A stretch of DNA of 64,000 bases from Siphonodentalium dalli (lineage: Eukaryota; Mollusca; Scaphopoda; Gadilida; Siphonodentaliidae), in NCBI GenBank assembly GCA_032622095.1, contig CP136069.1:69961319-70025318 (forward strand), in the 5' to 3' direction. Positions 11,001 through 26,000 of the stretch are shown one piece after another (position 1 is the first letter of the stretch; every line of letters begins with the position of its first letter). Under the pieces are notes generated by a model that was not told where the DNA came from, did no database searches, and was given only the letters and a program-made list of their open reading frames with translations. Position numbers and translations under genes: made by a program.

Positions 11001-14000
11001 AAATCGGGTTCGTCCGCACATTTATTACAGAGTTATGGCCCTTTGCCATTTTTCACTGATTTTAGGCTCGTTAGCGCAACAACTTCAACAAACGTTATCT
11101 GATTCGATTGAAATTTGGGATATAGGTGTCTCCCAAGAATATCTCGGATGAGTTCGAAAACCGGCCTGGTCCGATAAAATTTGATAGAGTTATGGCCCTT
11201 AATTAGTCATTTTTCACGAATTTTCAGCTCGTTAGCGCGATAACTTCAACAAACGTTATCCGATTTGATTGAAATTTGGTATATAGGTGTCTCCCAAGAA
11301 TATCTCGGTCGAGTTCGAAAACCGGCCTGGTCCGATAAAATTTGATAGAGTTATGGCCCTTAATTAGTCATTTTTCACGAATTTTCAGCTCGTTAGCGCG
11401 ATAACTTCAACAAACGTTATCCGATTTGATTGAAATTTGGTATATAGGTGTCTCCCAAGAATATCTCGGTCGAGTTCGAAAACCGGCCAGGTCCGATAAA
11501 ATTTGATAGAGTTATGGCCCTTAATTAGTCATTTTTCGTGAATATTTAGCTCGTTAGTGCGATAACTTCAACAAACGTCCTCCGATTTGTTTAAAATTTG
11601 GAATAGACATACTTGCCAAGAATATTTTGGACGAGTTCGAAAACCAGCCTGGCCCGATAAAATTTGATAGAGTTATGGCCCTTAATTAGTCATTTTTCGT
11701 GAATTTTTGCTTCGCACAATATCTCGAAAGAGTGCGAAAACCGGGTTTCTAGGAACTTTTTTCCCCTGAGTTATGCCCCTTAGTTTGTGAATTCTTCGCG
11801 ATTTTGAGGCCGTTAGGTATTGAACAAATATTAACCGATTTTACCTATTAATTAGTCTACCGATACTGATGCACACCAATTGGCGGTAGCCACCGGCGGT
11901 AAGCCACCGAAAACGAGACACAGCATCTCTGATGCCACCTCTTGTTTTCAATTGAGTTAGCGCCCTTTTATAGATTGAACTCCTTGATTAATTTAAGCAA
12001 AAAAAAAATGATTTAAAGATTTGTTTTTTAACTTTTGTCATAAAAAAAATTAATTTAAAAATAAAACATTATTGATGCTTTAATTTATTTTCATTTAGAT
12101 ATCCATCTGCTATCTTTATAATGGTCTGAGTGATCCCAACAATCTGTGTGCACCACTGGACTTCTGTAACATAACCTACTCAGGACTAATGTAAAATTCC
12201 TAAAATCCACATGTTATAAGAGCGATGACTCCCAGGTGGCTAGAATATTTGTTTATCAGATACCCCCTGTTAAACTCTCCCATGTATTATGATGCTCATT
12301 TATCAACAATGACAGGTTAAGTCTAGCAGACATTATTGGCCCCACAGAGTATTTTAAATATATGCATTGTGCTCCTAGGTATCTGATTCCATCATATAAC
12401 CATCACTTGCCAAGTTGTCTTGCTAATTGTCCCCCGAACCCCGAGCGAGCGTCCGGAAATGGTTTCCAGATGATAACTTTAGTTTCGGTAATTAAATCAA
12501 AAGAAAATTTCATAGGTGAGTTTATCAGACCAAAATACAGGTCAAGTTCGAATGTGGGTTTGCTCCGCCCATTTTTGCGAGAGTTATGGCCCTTTTTTTA
12601 CTTAGAATCCTGTCAATTTCTGGTTTCCGGATGATAACTTTAGTTTGTGTGATCATATCTGAATCAAATTTAGTATGATAGTTTATCAGCCCAAAATACA
12701 GGTCAGGTTCGAATATGGGTTTGCTCTGCCCATTTTTGTGAGAGTTATGGCTAGTGTTGAAACGATTAATCGACAAGTCAAAATCGACGCGATTATTAAA
12801 TTAGTCGATCCCGAAATCTGCTAGTTGACTAGTCGGGGGGAAAAAGCACTACGTATGTGCTATCATGACAGCAGTGCCATTGCACGGCCATATTATCACG
12901 TAATCTGTAACAGTTAACACATGTATATTAACTTCTTAAAGCCTTATTGCATTGTTCCTTTAATGATGCCACTGCCAGTCATGCACGGGCGGTGAACTCC
13001 ATGACCTGAACTGAACCCAATGCATGCACGTGTAGGCTCGGTTTCTTTTATGTTGATCATCAAAGACATGGAGTGTCGCTGGCGACTGAACACTGTCTAG
13101 TTCGATAACTTCTCACTGTGGCACGTGTAATACTAGAGTAATGATGCAACAAAATGGCTTCAATGATATACGAAACATAATTCGAGACAAGTCAAGCTGG
13201 TAAAGTTAACTCAGTAACTAAATAGATTCTAGATCATTCTAATACCCAACCTGACACCCCTACAACGGTTGGGAAAAAAAACCTGTCGCCACGTCTGACA
13301 TAGAGAAGAATATGATGAGTGGATGTTTGTTGTACCTTATAGAATGTAAGCACAGTCCGAATACCAGACATGATCTATTTGGAAATATCCCTACCATTTC
13401 CGAAGAAATTGCTTTCTGGTCCTGGTGGATGGTTCCTTATTTTCAAGGATTTTGATGTTTGAATGCACTACATGTATATGCTAAAAAAGTGTTGCGTTCA
13501 TCAGTTGTTTACTTCGTACCGGAGTGGACATCATGTCAAACGAGTGAAACAAACAGCCGGTCTGCGTCAAACATGTGCCCATAATAGGAGTTCCTCTTAA
13601 CCAATTGTTACACAGGATACACCAAATTGAAAAGTAATAAAATATCTTTCTACCTATATATGAGGCGTTTATTTAACAAATATTATTTTTGTTCATTTTA
13701 TACCAGTTTGTGGATGTTAAAATATAATAAAAAATTAGGCCTGGCCATGTTGGCCACCTTTCTATATGATTAAGTATTATTGGGGGTGGGGTCAATTTCT
13801 GTTCTGGGCTCCTGTGGGGGTAACAGGGTTTACTGTTACATTTGTTCTTATATGGTATTGCATGTATATTAGTTTTAGGGCAGTGGGGTTTACTAACTTA
13901 CTATTCTTTTTCCATTTTTAGCTCACAAAACTTCATATGGATCTTCTGGGGGACCTCTAGATGGGAGCCATCAGTTTTTTTACCCCTCATAGATTTGTTA

Positions 14001-17000
14001 AAAATCAAGGCTGCCAGCAGCTATCTTTGATTCCACATTTGATATCATCGACACACCTTGCAGCCCACATTTATTAGAGAATTATTTTGAAAATTTACTC
14101 GCTTGTTCAGGGTCACCTCTAGGTTGGAGCTGTTGAATTTGAATGATTTTCATTGAAAAACATGCCCGCCGGCAGCCATCTTGGATTTTACCCTTTGCGT
14201 GACTAAATCCTTTGGTACATCCTACAAACCACATCCCTCATCCGATTTGGCACACCCTACAGACCACATCCCTTATCCGATCATCACTTAACTTCATATA
14301 GATCTTCTGGCCGCCAGCAGCTATCATGGATTTCAAATTTGAATTCATCAGGACACCCTGCAGCCCAAATTTATCAGAGAATTGTTTGGAAAAAGTTCAC
14401 CTCCATATGGGAACTAACGATTTTCAATGAAAAACATGATCGTGGGCAGCCATCTTGGATTTTACTCTTTGCATGAATAAATCCACATCCCTCATCCAAA
14501 CTTCATACGAATCTTCCAGGTGACGATTGGATGGGAGCCATAAGTTTCTTTCTAAAACATGGCCTTTAGCACACTGTGGAGGATATGCTCCTCGAAATCT
14601 CATTCCGCCCGAGCAAAATTCCCATTCTGAGCGGTATAAGTTCCGATTCCGCGAACGTTTTGCTCGATTTTCCACGACTATGATTACTAATTGGTGTATA
14701 TCGAATGAGCAACTCATAGGATGACACATTCAAATGTTAGTATTTGTTTCTAAGGTATTCTACTCTTCACTGACTTTTCTTTAGTCCCATTTATAGCACG
14801 CTGAACTAAATTACAAGGGTTGCTCACTCAAATCCACACACACAGAAGAAAAGTATGGTGTACAAATGTGAATTTCGAAGTGAAAAAGATGTTTTGTAGA
14901 ACAAATTGCTTATCAATCAATCAAAGGATCCGCAAACAACCCATCGTTACTTTAAAAATACAGTTGATCAAAATACGCGAGTTTAGCTTGTCATGTTGCC
15001 TTAAAAGTATCACTACCATACGTTCCGATTCTGTTTTTCGGAGTGTTTCGATTCAGGACACACACATTTTCAGCGTTCCGATTCCTGACATGGATAAATG
15101 TTTACTGTAATCCAATTAATTGCTTCATTTTGCTGGCTCCACGGCAGTTCTACATGACTGTAAATTGTCCTATGATGATTAACTAAGTACAACGAATTAG
15201 TAACTTATACTACAACAGATCTACAACGTCACTGGTGTTGATTTTGATGCGATGTTTTTTTTTAATTTTCCTATAATATCTTGAGTTACTTTATTAAAAA
15301 GACCAAACATACATGTACATGTGTACATATGGGAAGTAAAATTTACATTTATAAATAATTGAGCTTAAAGGTACTCAATCAGGTTCGATGGTCCCCATAT
15401 CATCATATTCCAACAACAACAACAACAATGTTTTTTAAAGGCTGCTCCAGTTATCAGAATCGATTAATTGCCCAAAAATAAACCAGTCAGCTATGGTACA
15501 AAATTGCCCAAAACCTCTTATTTATCAACATTTTGTTCAACGAAATTTTGCTGGTTTGTCCACTATTTGACACAAAAAGCCACTTTAGATTTTAGAATTA
15601 TTCATGTTGATCCGCAATTTGGTCCGAGACCGTCTTCTAGTCAACATTTTACTGGGCCACTAAAAATTATTGGTGGTAAAAAATTATAGATTTCAAAAAT
15701 CGATATTTGATCACTCTGAACGGGTGAGTTCCACGACTCAAATCAAATATTTTTGACCACCGAAGCCTAGGAAATAGTAACTGTACGAGCGTTAATTCCG
15801 ACTATGCACATGTAAGCACACTAATGAATCTCTAATTGCGCTTAAGCGAATATTTTATTGGGTTTAAGCGCAATAAGGAATATCTTATTGATCTTAAGCA
15901 CAAAAAGGAATCTCCAATATCACTTTAAAAGCGCAATAAGGAATATTATTATTGCGCTTAAGTGCAATAAGAGCTACTTGGGCTTAAGTGGAAATCAAAA
16001 TATTCCTTAATATGCTTAAGCACAATTAGCCACATTACATAAACACTAATTCAAATGGTGTAGTCCATAGTGCAATGGGTGGAGTTTATTTGTGACCTGG
16101 TGACTGTCCACGCGTAGGCCTATTCATATTCTACTATTTGCACAGAGGGGTGATCTCATGATGGAGATATTAATTGCGCGATGTAACTGCGTTTATGTGC
16201 AATAAGAAATGTCTTATTTCGCTTAAGCGCAATAATGAGCTCCCAATTGTGCACAATTCTAATTGAGCTTAAGCACAATAAGAGAATATCTTATTGCGCT
16301 CATCAGATCAATAAGGAATCTCTAATTTCGTTTAAGCGCAATAAGGAATATTCTTATTGCACTTAAGTGCAATTATGTCTTCAGTTAATTCGGCAAAACA
16401 ATCGCCTGACAGCAATAATTGTATTGTAAACACGAAACAGTATATAATAAAAACGAAACCTACTGCTTTTTACTGAAGATATTTGATCAATCGTGGGTAG
16501 GTGTACATGCAAATATCGATTTTCCAATCGGTATTTGCTTGTACCCTTTCATGATAATTCTCGTTTTCAGTAAAAAAACCATAGTTATCCTCTCGTATCA
16601 TCGTTGATTATTTGCCCTGCTAATCGATATATCGATCGATCTGCCCAATTTCAAAGTAAAATGTGTGACTTCTGGCGCGAAACTGACGTAGGAAAGTTTT
16701 CAACGATGAATACTGTTTATATCAGGAAAATGAAGACATTGATAACATTTGATAACATTATCCAAAAGTTACTGCATATAAAGAGTCTGAATGCATGCCC
16801 CTTTAATACTTTCGTCATCATTTTGAAGACGACGGCTAAGTGCGTCCCATGGTGACTTTTATCGCTAGAAACTGGACGTTTCTAGTCAAAATCTAGAGAG
16901 CATTGCTCGGGCGACAATTGAACTTACTCGGGCGACAATGGAACATGCATGTACAGGGCGGGAATCGAAGTGAAAACATAAATCACCGATTACAGCATTT

Positions 17001-20000
17001 TGCTGGCTTTTTGGGCAACAAAATTATAGGAGAACATGTCCCGGTTGAAGATAGAGGTAAACATTAACATAATCTGTTATTAAACTTGCATTATAACTGT
17101 GTTTTTAAGTTTTTTGGCTGGTAAGTTTGAAATTAGATTTGTCGATAAACGGAAAAACTCACAACGGATTCAGAATTTGCTCGGGCGGAATGAGATTTCG
17201 AGGAGCGTATCCTCCACAGTGTTTAGCAGCAATCTTTGATTTCACATTTGAATCAATCGGCACACCCTGCAGGCTGTAGCCGACACTTATTGGTGAAATG
17301 TTTTATAAATTTACAGGCATGTTCTGGATCACTTCGATATGGGAGCTATCAATTTTGAACGATATATATATATTAATATAACGTACTACTCTTTATGTGT
17401 TTTTGCCTTATACATGTATGGTATTGTTTTGTATACTTTAGGATAGTGGGGGTTACCAGATGGTCTCGTTACTGAAGCTTGCTGAAATTACAGAAGACGG
17501 AGTCAAGTTTCAGTCACCTCACGATGGCTCAGAAATGTTGCTGACTCCCGAGAAATCTATTCAGATACAGAATAGCATAGGTCTGTCCTATGTACATGTG
17601 TATTTGTCTCCCGAAATTATTTTTTTCGGGGACTATTAAAATAGCTGGTGTCCGTGTGTGGATCCGTGTGGAAAGTTTCCTGATGAGAACTTTATTTTGG
17701 GTTCTCGGATCTAAACCAATTGTGGTATGTGGATTTATCAGCTCAAAACAGGTCATGTTCGAATATGGGTTTGGCTCGATCATTTTTGCCTGAGTTGTGG
17801 CCTATTTTTGACTTAGAATCTGTCCGTGCGTCTGTTCGGAAAGTTTCTGTATGATAACTTTATTTCGGGTTATCGGATCAAAACCAAATTTTGTTTGTGT
17901 GTTTATGAGATTAAAATACAGGTCAAGTTCGAATATGGGTTCGGTCGGCCCATTTTTGCCAGTTATGGCCCCTTTTCGACTTAGAATCTGTCCGATCGGA
18001 ATGTTTCCAGATGATAACTTTAGTTTGTGTGATCAGATCTTAACCAAGTTTGGTATGTCAGGTTATCAGCTCCAAATACTGGTCAATTTCGAATATGGAT
18101 ATTGTCCACCCATTATGGTCCTTGTCGACTTAGTATATATGCCAATTATTTTGGTTTCTGGATGATAACTTTAGTTTTGTCGGTTGTTTTTTAATTTTGA
18201 ATGTGGATTAACCAAATGAAGATACAGGTTAAGTTCAAATTTGGGTTTTGTCTGCCCATTTGGTCCTGCCAGAATCATGGTTGATAATCATGGGTTACTT
18301 TTCCAGTTACATTTTTTTTACCCAATTTTTGAGCAATTTGCTAATTTGGCACCTGCCAGCATGAGCCCTGCTTATTGGACCTTCAGAATGCATGAGGTAC
18401 TATCAACAATGCCACTACGAACAGCACCATTTTAAAAAGACACACAACCATAAAATTTCTTTCAATCGAACCCAATCAATTGAGAATCAAGCTTCACCAA
18501 ATTCATAACATTAACACACAAACATACAATTTCATTTGTTTGTCCAGATAAATCGGGAATCATGCATCTTCAACTTTATAACTTAAACATAGTTGGGTTT
18601 GAAATGAATACTTCTTGACTTTGCTTAGTCCAAACAAAAATGACCTGTATTTCTGGTAACCCACCCGCCCCTCCTCGAACAGTGTTCATTTTATTGATTT
18701 TGTTGGGGGGGAAAATTGTCACAAAAAATTTAAAAAAAAACGCACAAAATGTTTGTATTATGTATTTTACTGACATGTCCATCCGTATTGACCAATGGTG
18801 AGCAAAATACAAAATACATGAGCCCTAACATTTCATTTGTATGGGGCTGGATCAACAAAGTGTAATGTGTGAAATGTGACTTATGTGCATGTACCATACA
18901 TTAAAGTTGATCACTACATTTAAAATTTTTTTTAAATTATTTGCTGATCCCCATGCTATACATTGTAACAGTCCGTTCTTCATTTCTGGGGATGTTCTGA
19001 TAATATGAGTGGATGATAGGCAGAAAAATATACACCTGAAATGTCCTTATGTCCCTTTAAAGACATATTATGGACTTGTTCGGGTATGTGTACTAACATC
19101 GCTTAAAATTTAAAAGAAATCGACCATACTACTCCATAGAACTGCGCTGAATTGTAAATATTTACATCTGGATTCGGGACAAAACTATCAGTGATAAAAA
19201 AATACAAATGATTTCGCCATTACAGTCATTGCATTTAATTAATATATCATAATTACGGTGTGTGTGTGTTGTATATTTGGATTAATATTCCTAAAAATAA
19301 CTACTTTTAGCAAGATTATTCTCCATTTCTATTTGACCACCCTGCCAGAGTGTTTCACATCACTTTAATATCTCAAATTGGTGGTTTCCAGGTGCAGATA
19401 TTATAATGCAGCTCGATGATGTTGTACATAGTTCAACAACCGGAGAGAGGCTGGAGGAAGCTATGTGGAGGTAGCTGACTAATGAGTGTCTAAGATTAAT
19501 CCATTCTTTACTAAATATTCATTAACGAGTAGTTCCCAAGGCAGGCCTGCAGATTTCAAAATTATGTGTAACCTATTTGTGACCCGCCATATCAAATCCA
19601 GTCGGAAGTCAGGATTTTTTTACCCTGTGCCAATGCATTCTCTTATATATGCGAGTCGACCATAGGTCGCCTCGCATTTATAAGATAATGCATTGGCCTA
19701 ACAATTTTTTACAATTTTAATAATTTGTTCTTGTATTCTTTAACAATTTTATAATTTCACCCATACAGAGCCCCAGACAAACATGAGCAGACGACACTCT
19801 TCTATGTGCTTCTATATATGTGTGGGGCTCCCTGCAGGGTAATGGATGTTTTTTTATTTTATGTCCTAAAAATTGTAAGTAACATTTATTTAAAAAACAT
19901 GATAAAAAATTGTTAAGCCAATGCATTCTCTTATATATGCGAGGCGACCTATGGTCGACTCGCATATATAAGAGAATGCATTGGCACAGGGTAAACAAAA

Positions 20001-23000
20001 TCCCAACTTCCGACTGGATTTGATATGGCGGGTCACATTTGTGTAACTACAGATGGGCCACTCATTGAACTATTGTCTCATTTTGGGACTTGATTGAGCA
20101 ATAATTAAGATGAGAATCAGGTATTACGAGACCAACATAAATCTTTGGCGCAACCTGTTTTTTTTGTTCGTGGTATTTTCATTTTTGGTTACCTCCAGGC
20201 AAACTCAACGGTTGTTCGCCTCAAATTTGTAGGCCTGCCTGGAAAATGTTCAGATAAACGTTTTTTGTTGAACATATTATCTAACATTTCGCACCAATGA
20301 AATATAAAATTTGTTATTCACTTTTATTATCTTTTCATACTTTCGTCGTCTGTTCATATTTCCTGAACATCCCTCCAGACTGATAATAGACCATCCTATG
20401 ATACTTTTATAACTGAATGAGAGAATTTAGTATAGAAAGGGTTAAGCCCGTACCATGCTGTACTGGTATTTAGATTAATGTAGTTCTATTTTTCGTTTAG
20501 TTTTAAGTTTGTGCACTTTGAATTTGAACATACATGTAGTAGTGCACAAACATACCAAAATATTTATGAAAAAAAGTAGTGTTTATACCTGAAAAACAAA
20601 ATTACAGGAGGTTAGCCATGGTCAAGGAGATTGGGGAAAATACCACTGTTTTTATTTGTTTGTTTTTTTATACTCGTTTTTAACAGGACGTATTATGTTA
20701 TCCATCCGTCCGACTTTCTAGCCTTCCATTCATTCGCTTTTTTTGTTTCCAAATGATAACTTTAGTACATCTTAACAGAATGGAATGAAATTTGGTATGT
20801 GAGGTTACTAGCCCAAAATACAGGTCAAGTTCGAATTTTGGTTCCGCCCGCTAATTTTCATCGGAGTTATGGCCCTTTTTGTTGGAATTTGCACTCAATT
20901 TTCATTTCTGGATGATAACTTTAGTAAGTCCCAACTGAATGAAATGAAATTTGGTATGTGAGTTTTCTAGCCAAAAACAAGCCTTTAAATAGTGTGTCTG
21001 TCATTTGCAGATTGAGGTCCCCAGAGGGTGAATTTAGTGATGCTACCCCGCATAGCGAGCTAGCATCACCAAATTACCCTCTGGGAACCTCATTCTGCTG
21101 AGGTGTAAGCAGAATGAGGTCCCCAGAGGGTGAATTTGGTGAGGCTAGCTCGCTATGCGGGGTAGCATCACTAAATTCACCCTCTGGGGACCTCATTCTG
21201 CAAATGACAGACACCCTATTTCAAGGCTTGGCCAAAAATACAGGTCAAGTTCAAATTTGGGTTTCCGCATGCCAATTTTCACCAGAGTTATGGCCCTTTG
21301 TTGGAATTACCATGGGCTTATTTTGCCACGCCCTAGTGATGCTCTTGTTGCTAAAATAAAATAATAAAACTTTGATGTAGAATATCCTGGTGGCATTGTT
21401 TGAAAGCAAATATATTGATATCTCAATCAGTCATCACTTCATTATATAAAGCTGCTTAGATCAGAGGAAAACATGCTTTGGTTATGTTGTACTACTCAAA
21501 CTTGAAGGGGGACTGTACCCTATATCTTGCCATTTATGGGACCATCTCCTTTCATACTCAACAGAATATATGCAACAAATGAATGGATTTGAGCCATGGA
21601 TGAGTGCATAATACACTCATGCTATGCTCATTAAATCATGCTATGAATCTATACTCCAGCTAACGCCCGTAGAGATCATATTCCACCAGTACAAAACCTT
21701 GGAACTTTTTGAAGTTTTGACAGGGAACCTTATAAAGTCGAAAAAATAACGCGGGGAATATATTTCTTAGTTATTATGTTTTCCTTAATAATGTACTTCA
21801 CTGTAGGTGAAAGTCCCAACTGGAAATTTAATGATTTAAGTGACCTTGTGAGTGATTTTTCTTTGTGTCTCTTACAATTATTGAATTTCTCCTGAGTAAT
21901 TAATTCAAAGTTTATTGCGATATCGGCTCACAAAAGTCCTGGAAAAGCATGCAATTTCCAGTTGGGACCTTCACCTACAGCGAAGTACATTATTAAGGTA
22001 CAGATAATAACTGAGAAATATATTCCCCGCGTTATTTGTTTCGACTGTATGAGGTTCCCTGTCAAAACTTTAAAAAGTTCCAAGGTTTTGTAGTGGTGGA
22101 ATATGATCTCTATGGGAGTCAGCTAGAGTAGAGATTCATGGCATGATCAAGGATAATCCAAAAGCATATATCAATAAAATGATTCAAATTAAGTGTCGGT
22201 AATTGTTTATTTTTGTGATGATATACCATATATCCCACATGATAAGGGAATCAGTTAGCATTTGATTGATCCAAATATTGTTATGAGGAAGCGATTAATC
22301 ATTGAGCTGTCATGTTAATGTTATTTAGAAAGTCGTACTTATTAAATAAAATAAGCTGATAAGCTGGCACAAAAGGTTGCGACACATATTTTATCCTTTG
22401 CTGCAATATTACAAAGAGTGCACTGGGGTGCGTGATCATCTCCATGATATGAGAAATATAATGGTGTGGTTTAATTATGCCAAATTGGTGCAGTTCGAGT
22501 CAGGGATGTGGAGGGGGGTGCCAATATTGATAAAACATATTTTTTGTTGCAGATTTCCATTAATTTTATATATAATCATCTCCATGATACGAAGAATCTA
22601 ATCAACTAGTTTACAGACGCCCAATTGGTACCAGGGAGGGGAAGAGCACCAAAATTTGTCAAAATATTTTTGTCGACAATTTTCACCAAACATGTATTGT
22701 CATCTCCATGTATTATCATCTCCATGGCCCTTTTTCGAGTCCAGGATAGGGAGGGGCACCAATACATTCCCATTTTGAATAGCATTTATGAGAATAACTA
22801 ATGTGAGTAAGAGTAAGCTCTATTCCCATCAAATTACCCCAACACAGTGTCTCATATCACTTAACCCTTTTATGATGGGAGCTGCACTAAATGATGGGAG
22901 CAGCATTAAAGATCATGTGCCAGTGTATTCTCTTATATATGCGAGTCTCCCATAGGGAGCCTCGCATATATAAGAGAATGCACTAGCTGTCACGGTAAAT

Positions 23001-26000
23001 ATTGTTAGGCCAATGTATTCTCTTATATATTCGAGGGACATTCAAGGCTCCCTTATGTGAGACTCGCTTATATAAGAGAATGGATTGGGACCGGGTTTTC
23101 GCAAAATTTCAGAAAGCTCCAGTTATTGAAGAGTTAAACCCGTGCAACACCGGGTCATCCTCCTGGGATAACTATAATAGTTGTATTCAAGATGTGTCTG
23201 ACCTGATTGATTTGGGTACTTCAAATTTTGTTTAGGATAATGTCCTTGTCAAAATGCTTTTAATCAGGTATATAAAATGTAATATCAGGGGTGGTTACAT
23301 AGTATATAAAAATGTAATATGAGGTGTGGTTACATGGTATATAAAATGTAATATGTGGCTTTTCATCTTCTCTGATAATACACTGATGTAAATTGCTGAT
23401 TAGAGGATAAAGAAACTGAACAGAAGGGAAAAGTAACTAAAACAATGTTAATTTGAGACTATAGATTCTTCCGAGAAGATGAGGCCTAAGCAGAATGAGT
23501 TCCCCAGAGGGTGAATTTTGTGATGCTAGCCCGCCGTGTGGTGTAGCATTACTAAATTCACCCTCTGGGGACCTAATTCTGCAAATAACAGACACTATTT
23601 GAAGTCTTGTTTATGCTCGTTGAGAATATGCAATGGTACAGAATTATTTTATATAATTCGCTGATGTAATTTTTCAGAACTATTCGGTGGCTGGATAGAT
23701 GCTTGACAGCTCATCAAAGACCCAATGATCAGAGCATATTCCCAATTGTCCAGGGTGGTCTAAATGCTGAGCTCAGAAAGAAATGTGCAAAAGGTACTAT
23801 ACAAAGGTTAAACAGAAATTTTTGTATGATGCCATTCCCCATAGTGTGACAATTTTTGGCTTACCTTACCATGATTGGATGCGATGCACATCGAGACATC
23901 ATTTTTATACACCTGTTGTTAAGAAACCGGACATATTATGTTATTGGTCTGTCCGTTCATTCACTTTTGGTTTCCAGATAATAACTTTTGATTGCCTTAA
24001 CTGAATGGAATAAAATTTGGTATGTGTGTTCACTAGAACAAATTACCACAGGAATATTTTGCCACATCCATGCAATTCTTTTGTTAAGTTTTTATCTGAG
24101 CCAGGGTTCAAATCTGTGCCAATGTCATCTGGCACAGGCATATAATGTAACCCCGGTTCAGAAATTTTGAAGAGCTGCATTTACACTAAAAACCTCAGTT
24201 TAAACGCAGGGTTTGATGTATTGCTTCACAATTGAATAATATATCAATTAAAAAATAATTGTTTTTGGTGTTTTTCCGCCAAGGAGAAGCCCTTCAACTG
24301 AACTATATGGATTATTATCCTCGGCCTTGTGTTATCAGGAGGGTTAAAATTTATTGTCCGTTTATTAGCCTACTCCGGTCAATCAGCGACTCCGGTCAAT
24401 CAGTGCTCGGATTAGCTCACGCATGGATGCGTCCCGTGCAAATCTCGCTCTCTTAACAATTCATCTAGCCAGTTTTATTTCTCTCCTTGGACCTATCAGA
24501 CGTGGTTTTAACTAAAGGAAGTATTTCTCTATTGCGAGTTTATCAACTCAATATTTATTGTTGATCACAAACTTGCAATTTATCCGTTGCTTACCCGGTC
24601 GTTTCATATTTATAAGTTCGCGCAGAAACTCTTCGTTTCATAGTATGCGCAACGCTATTTATAAATATTCCGTGTTTTTATCGACCCATTTTATCTCAAA
24701 ATAATTTGGAATTGGAATCGACAAAATCACGTTGTGAACTTCGCAATTGATGGCCATTTTGACAATGACTACAGACGCACATCGTTTACTTGTAGCGAAC
24801 CTATTTTGCATTATTGTGCAACATATACGGTGGCATGAATCGTCCGATTTCTGAGTCCACGTGGTACGGTATGCGAAGTCTCCTAATTTCGTGCTAACTA
24901 TATTTCATGATGCCGACTTCTTGCTACGTTCATTTCATGTTCACTACATAATCGTATCTGCAACAGCTCTGTTATTGCGCAGAAAGTTGGCCAGGACAGA
25001 AATGTCTCCTTTGGCGATAATTTACATGTATTAATAAACAAGATAGAACTTGTAATCCAATGAAATTTCTTTTGCCTCAACTACTTCAATTGTAAGTTGA
25101 AGTTGAGCGACTGGAACTTAACCAACATTTGGTAAATGATTATCACAGAACATCATTGTACATATACAACATGTCGTTATAATTAATTGTGCTTACCGAT
25201 TAATTTTTGCATATCTTAGCTAGCCCGAATGTATTACTATTAACATGATGGCTCTTATTTGGATACTTGGAACGTCGCAAACGTTACATCGACTTCAAGA
25301 TATTTATTTGAAACTCTGACTCTGTTCTTGCGATTCCATTTCCTTTCCCTCATTGTATTATCGGAACAATCGTTAGAAACAATGAGATTATGTTTGTTAT
25401 AACATATAGTATTATATGGCCTGTGTTCAAATAATGCTGTGTCTCTTGAATAGTCTCTTTCTTTACATGTCTGTCCAGTATTACTGACAGTGTCCGCTTG
25501 CTACTAATCGTGCAACTGGTTTGATTGGGGACTAGGATTATCTGACACAAGATTGGGCACTAAGGATTTTCATTTCAAGTTCCAGGGCTCAAAATACATT
25601 TCATTTTGCGAGAATCAAATGCTGAATCATGTCAGTCATGAGGCACTGAAAATTGTAAAGTTTTGTGAGAATCATTACGGGAATCGATTCGGTGATTCTC
25701 GTCGAATCTTGAAGCCTGAGTTCCCATTGTCGAATGGCGATCTCCATCACTTCATATCGGTACTGTCGTTATTTCGGCGACAATTGTGTCTGTTTCTTTG
25801 CAATCACTCAATGTATTTTGCAGAATGGACTTCCCTGTTCGATGACTGCACAGATATGCAAATGCAGTAGCCTGAACCTTCAGCTATAGTTTGCTTAAAT
25901 ATCCAAGGATACTTCCGTCCGTGGTCAGATCTCTTTGGAGAAATTTGGGATGCGAGCCTTTGGCTGGCCTACTTGACAGTACTTGTGGCATGTCACCATA

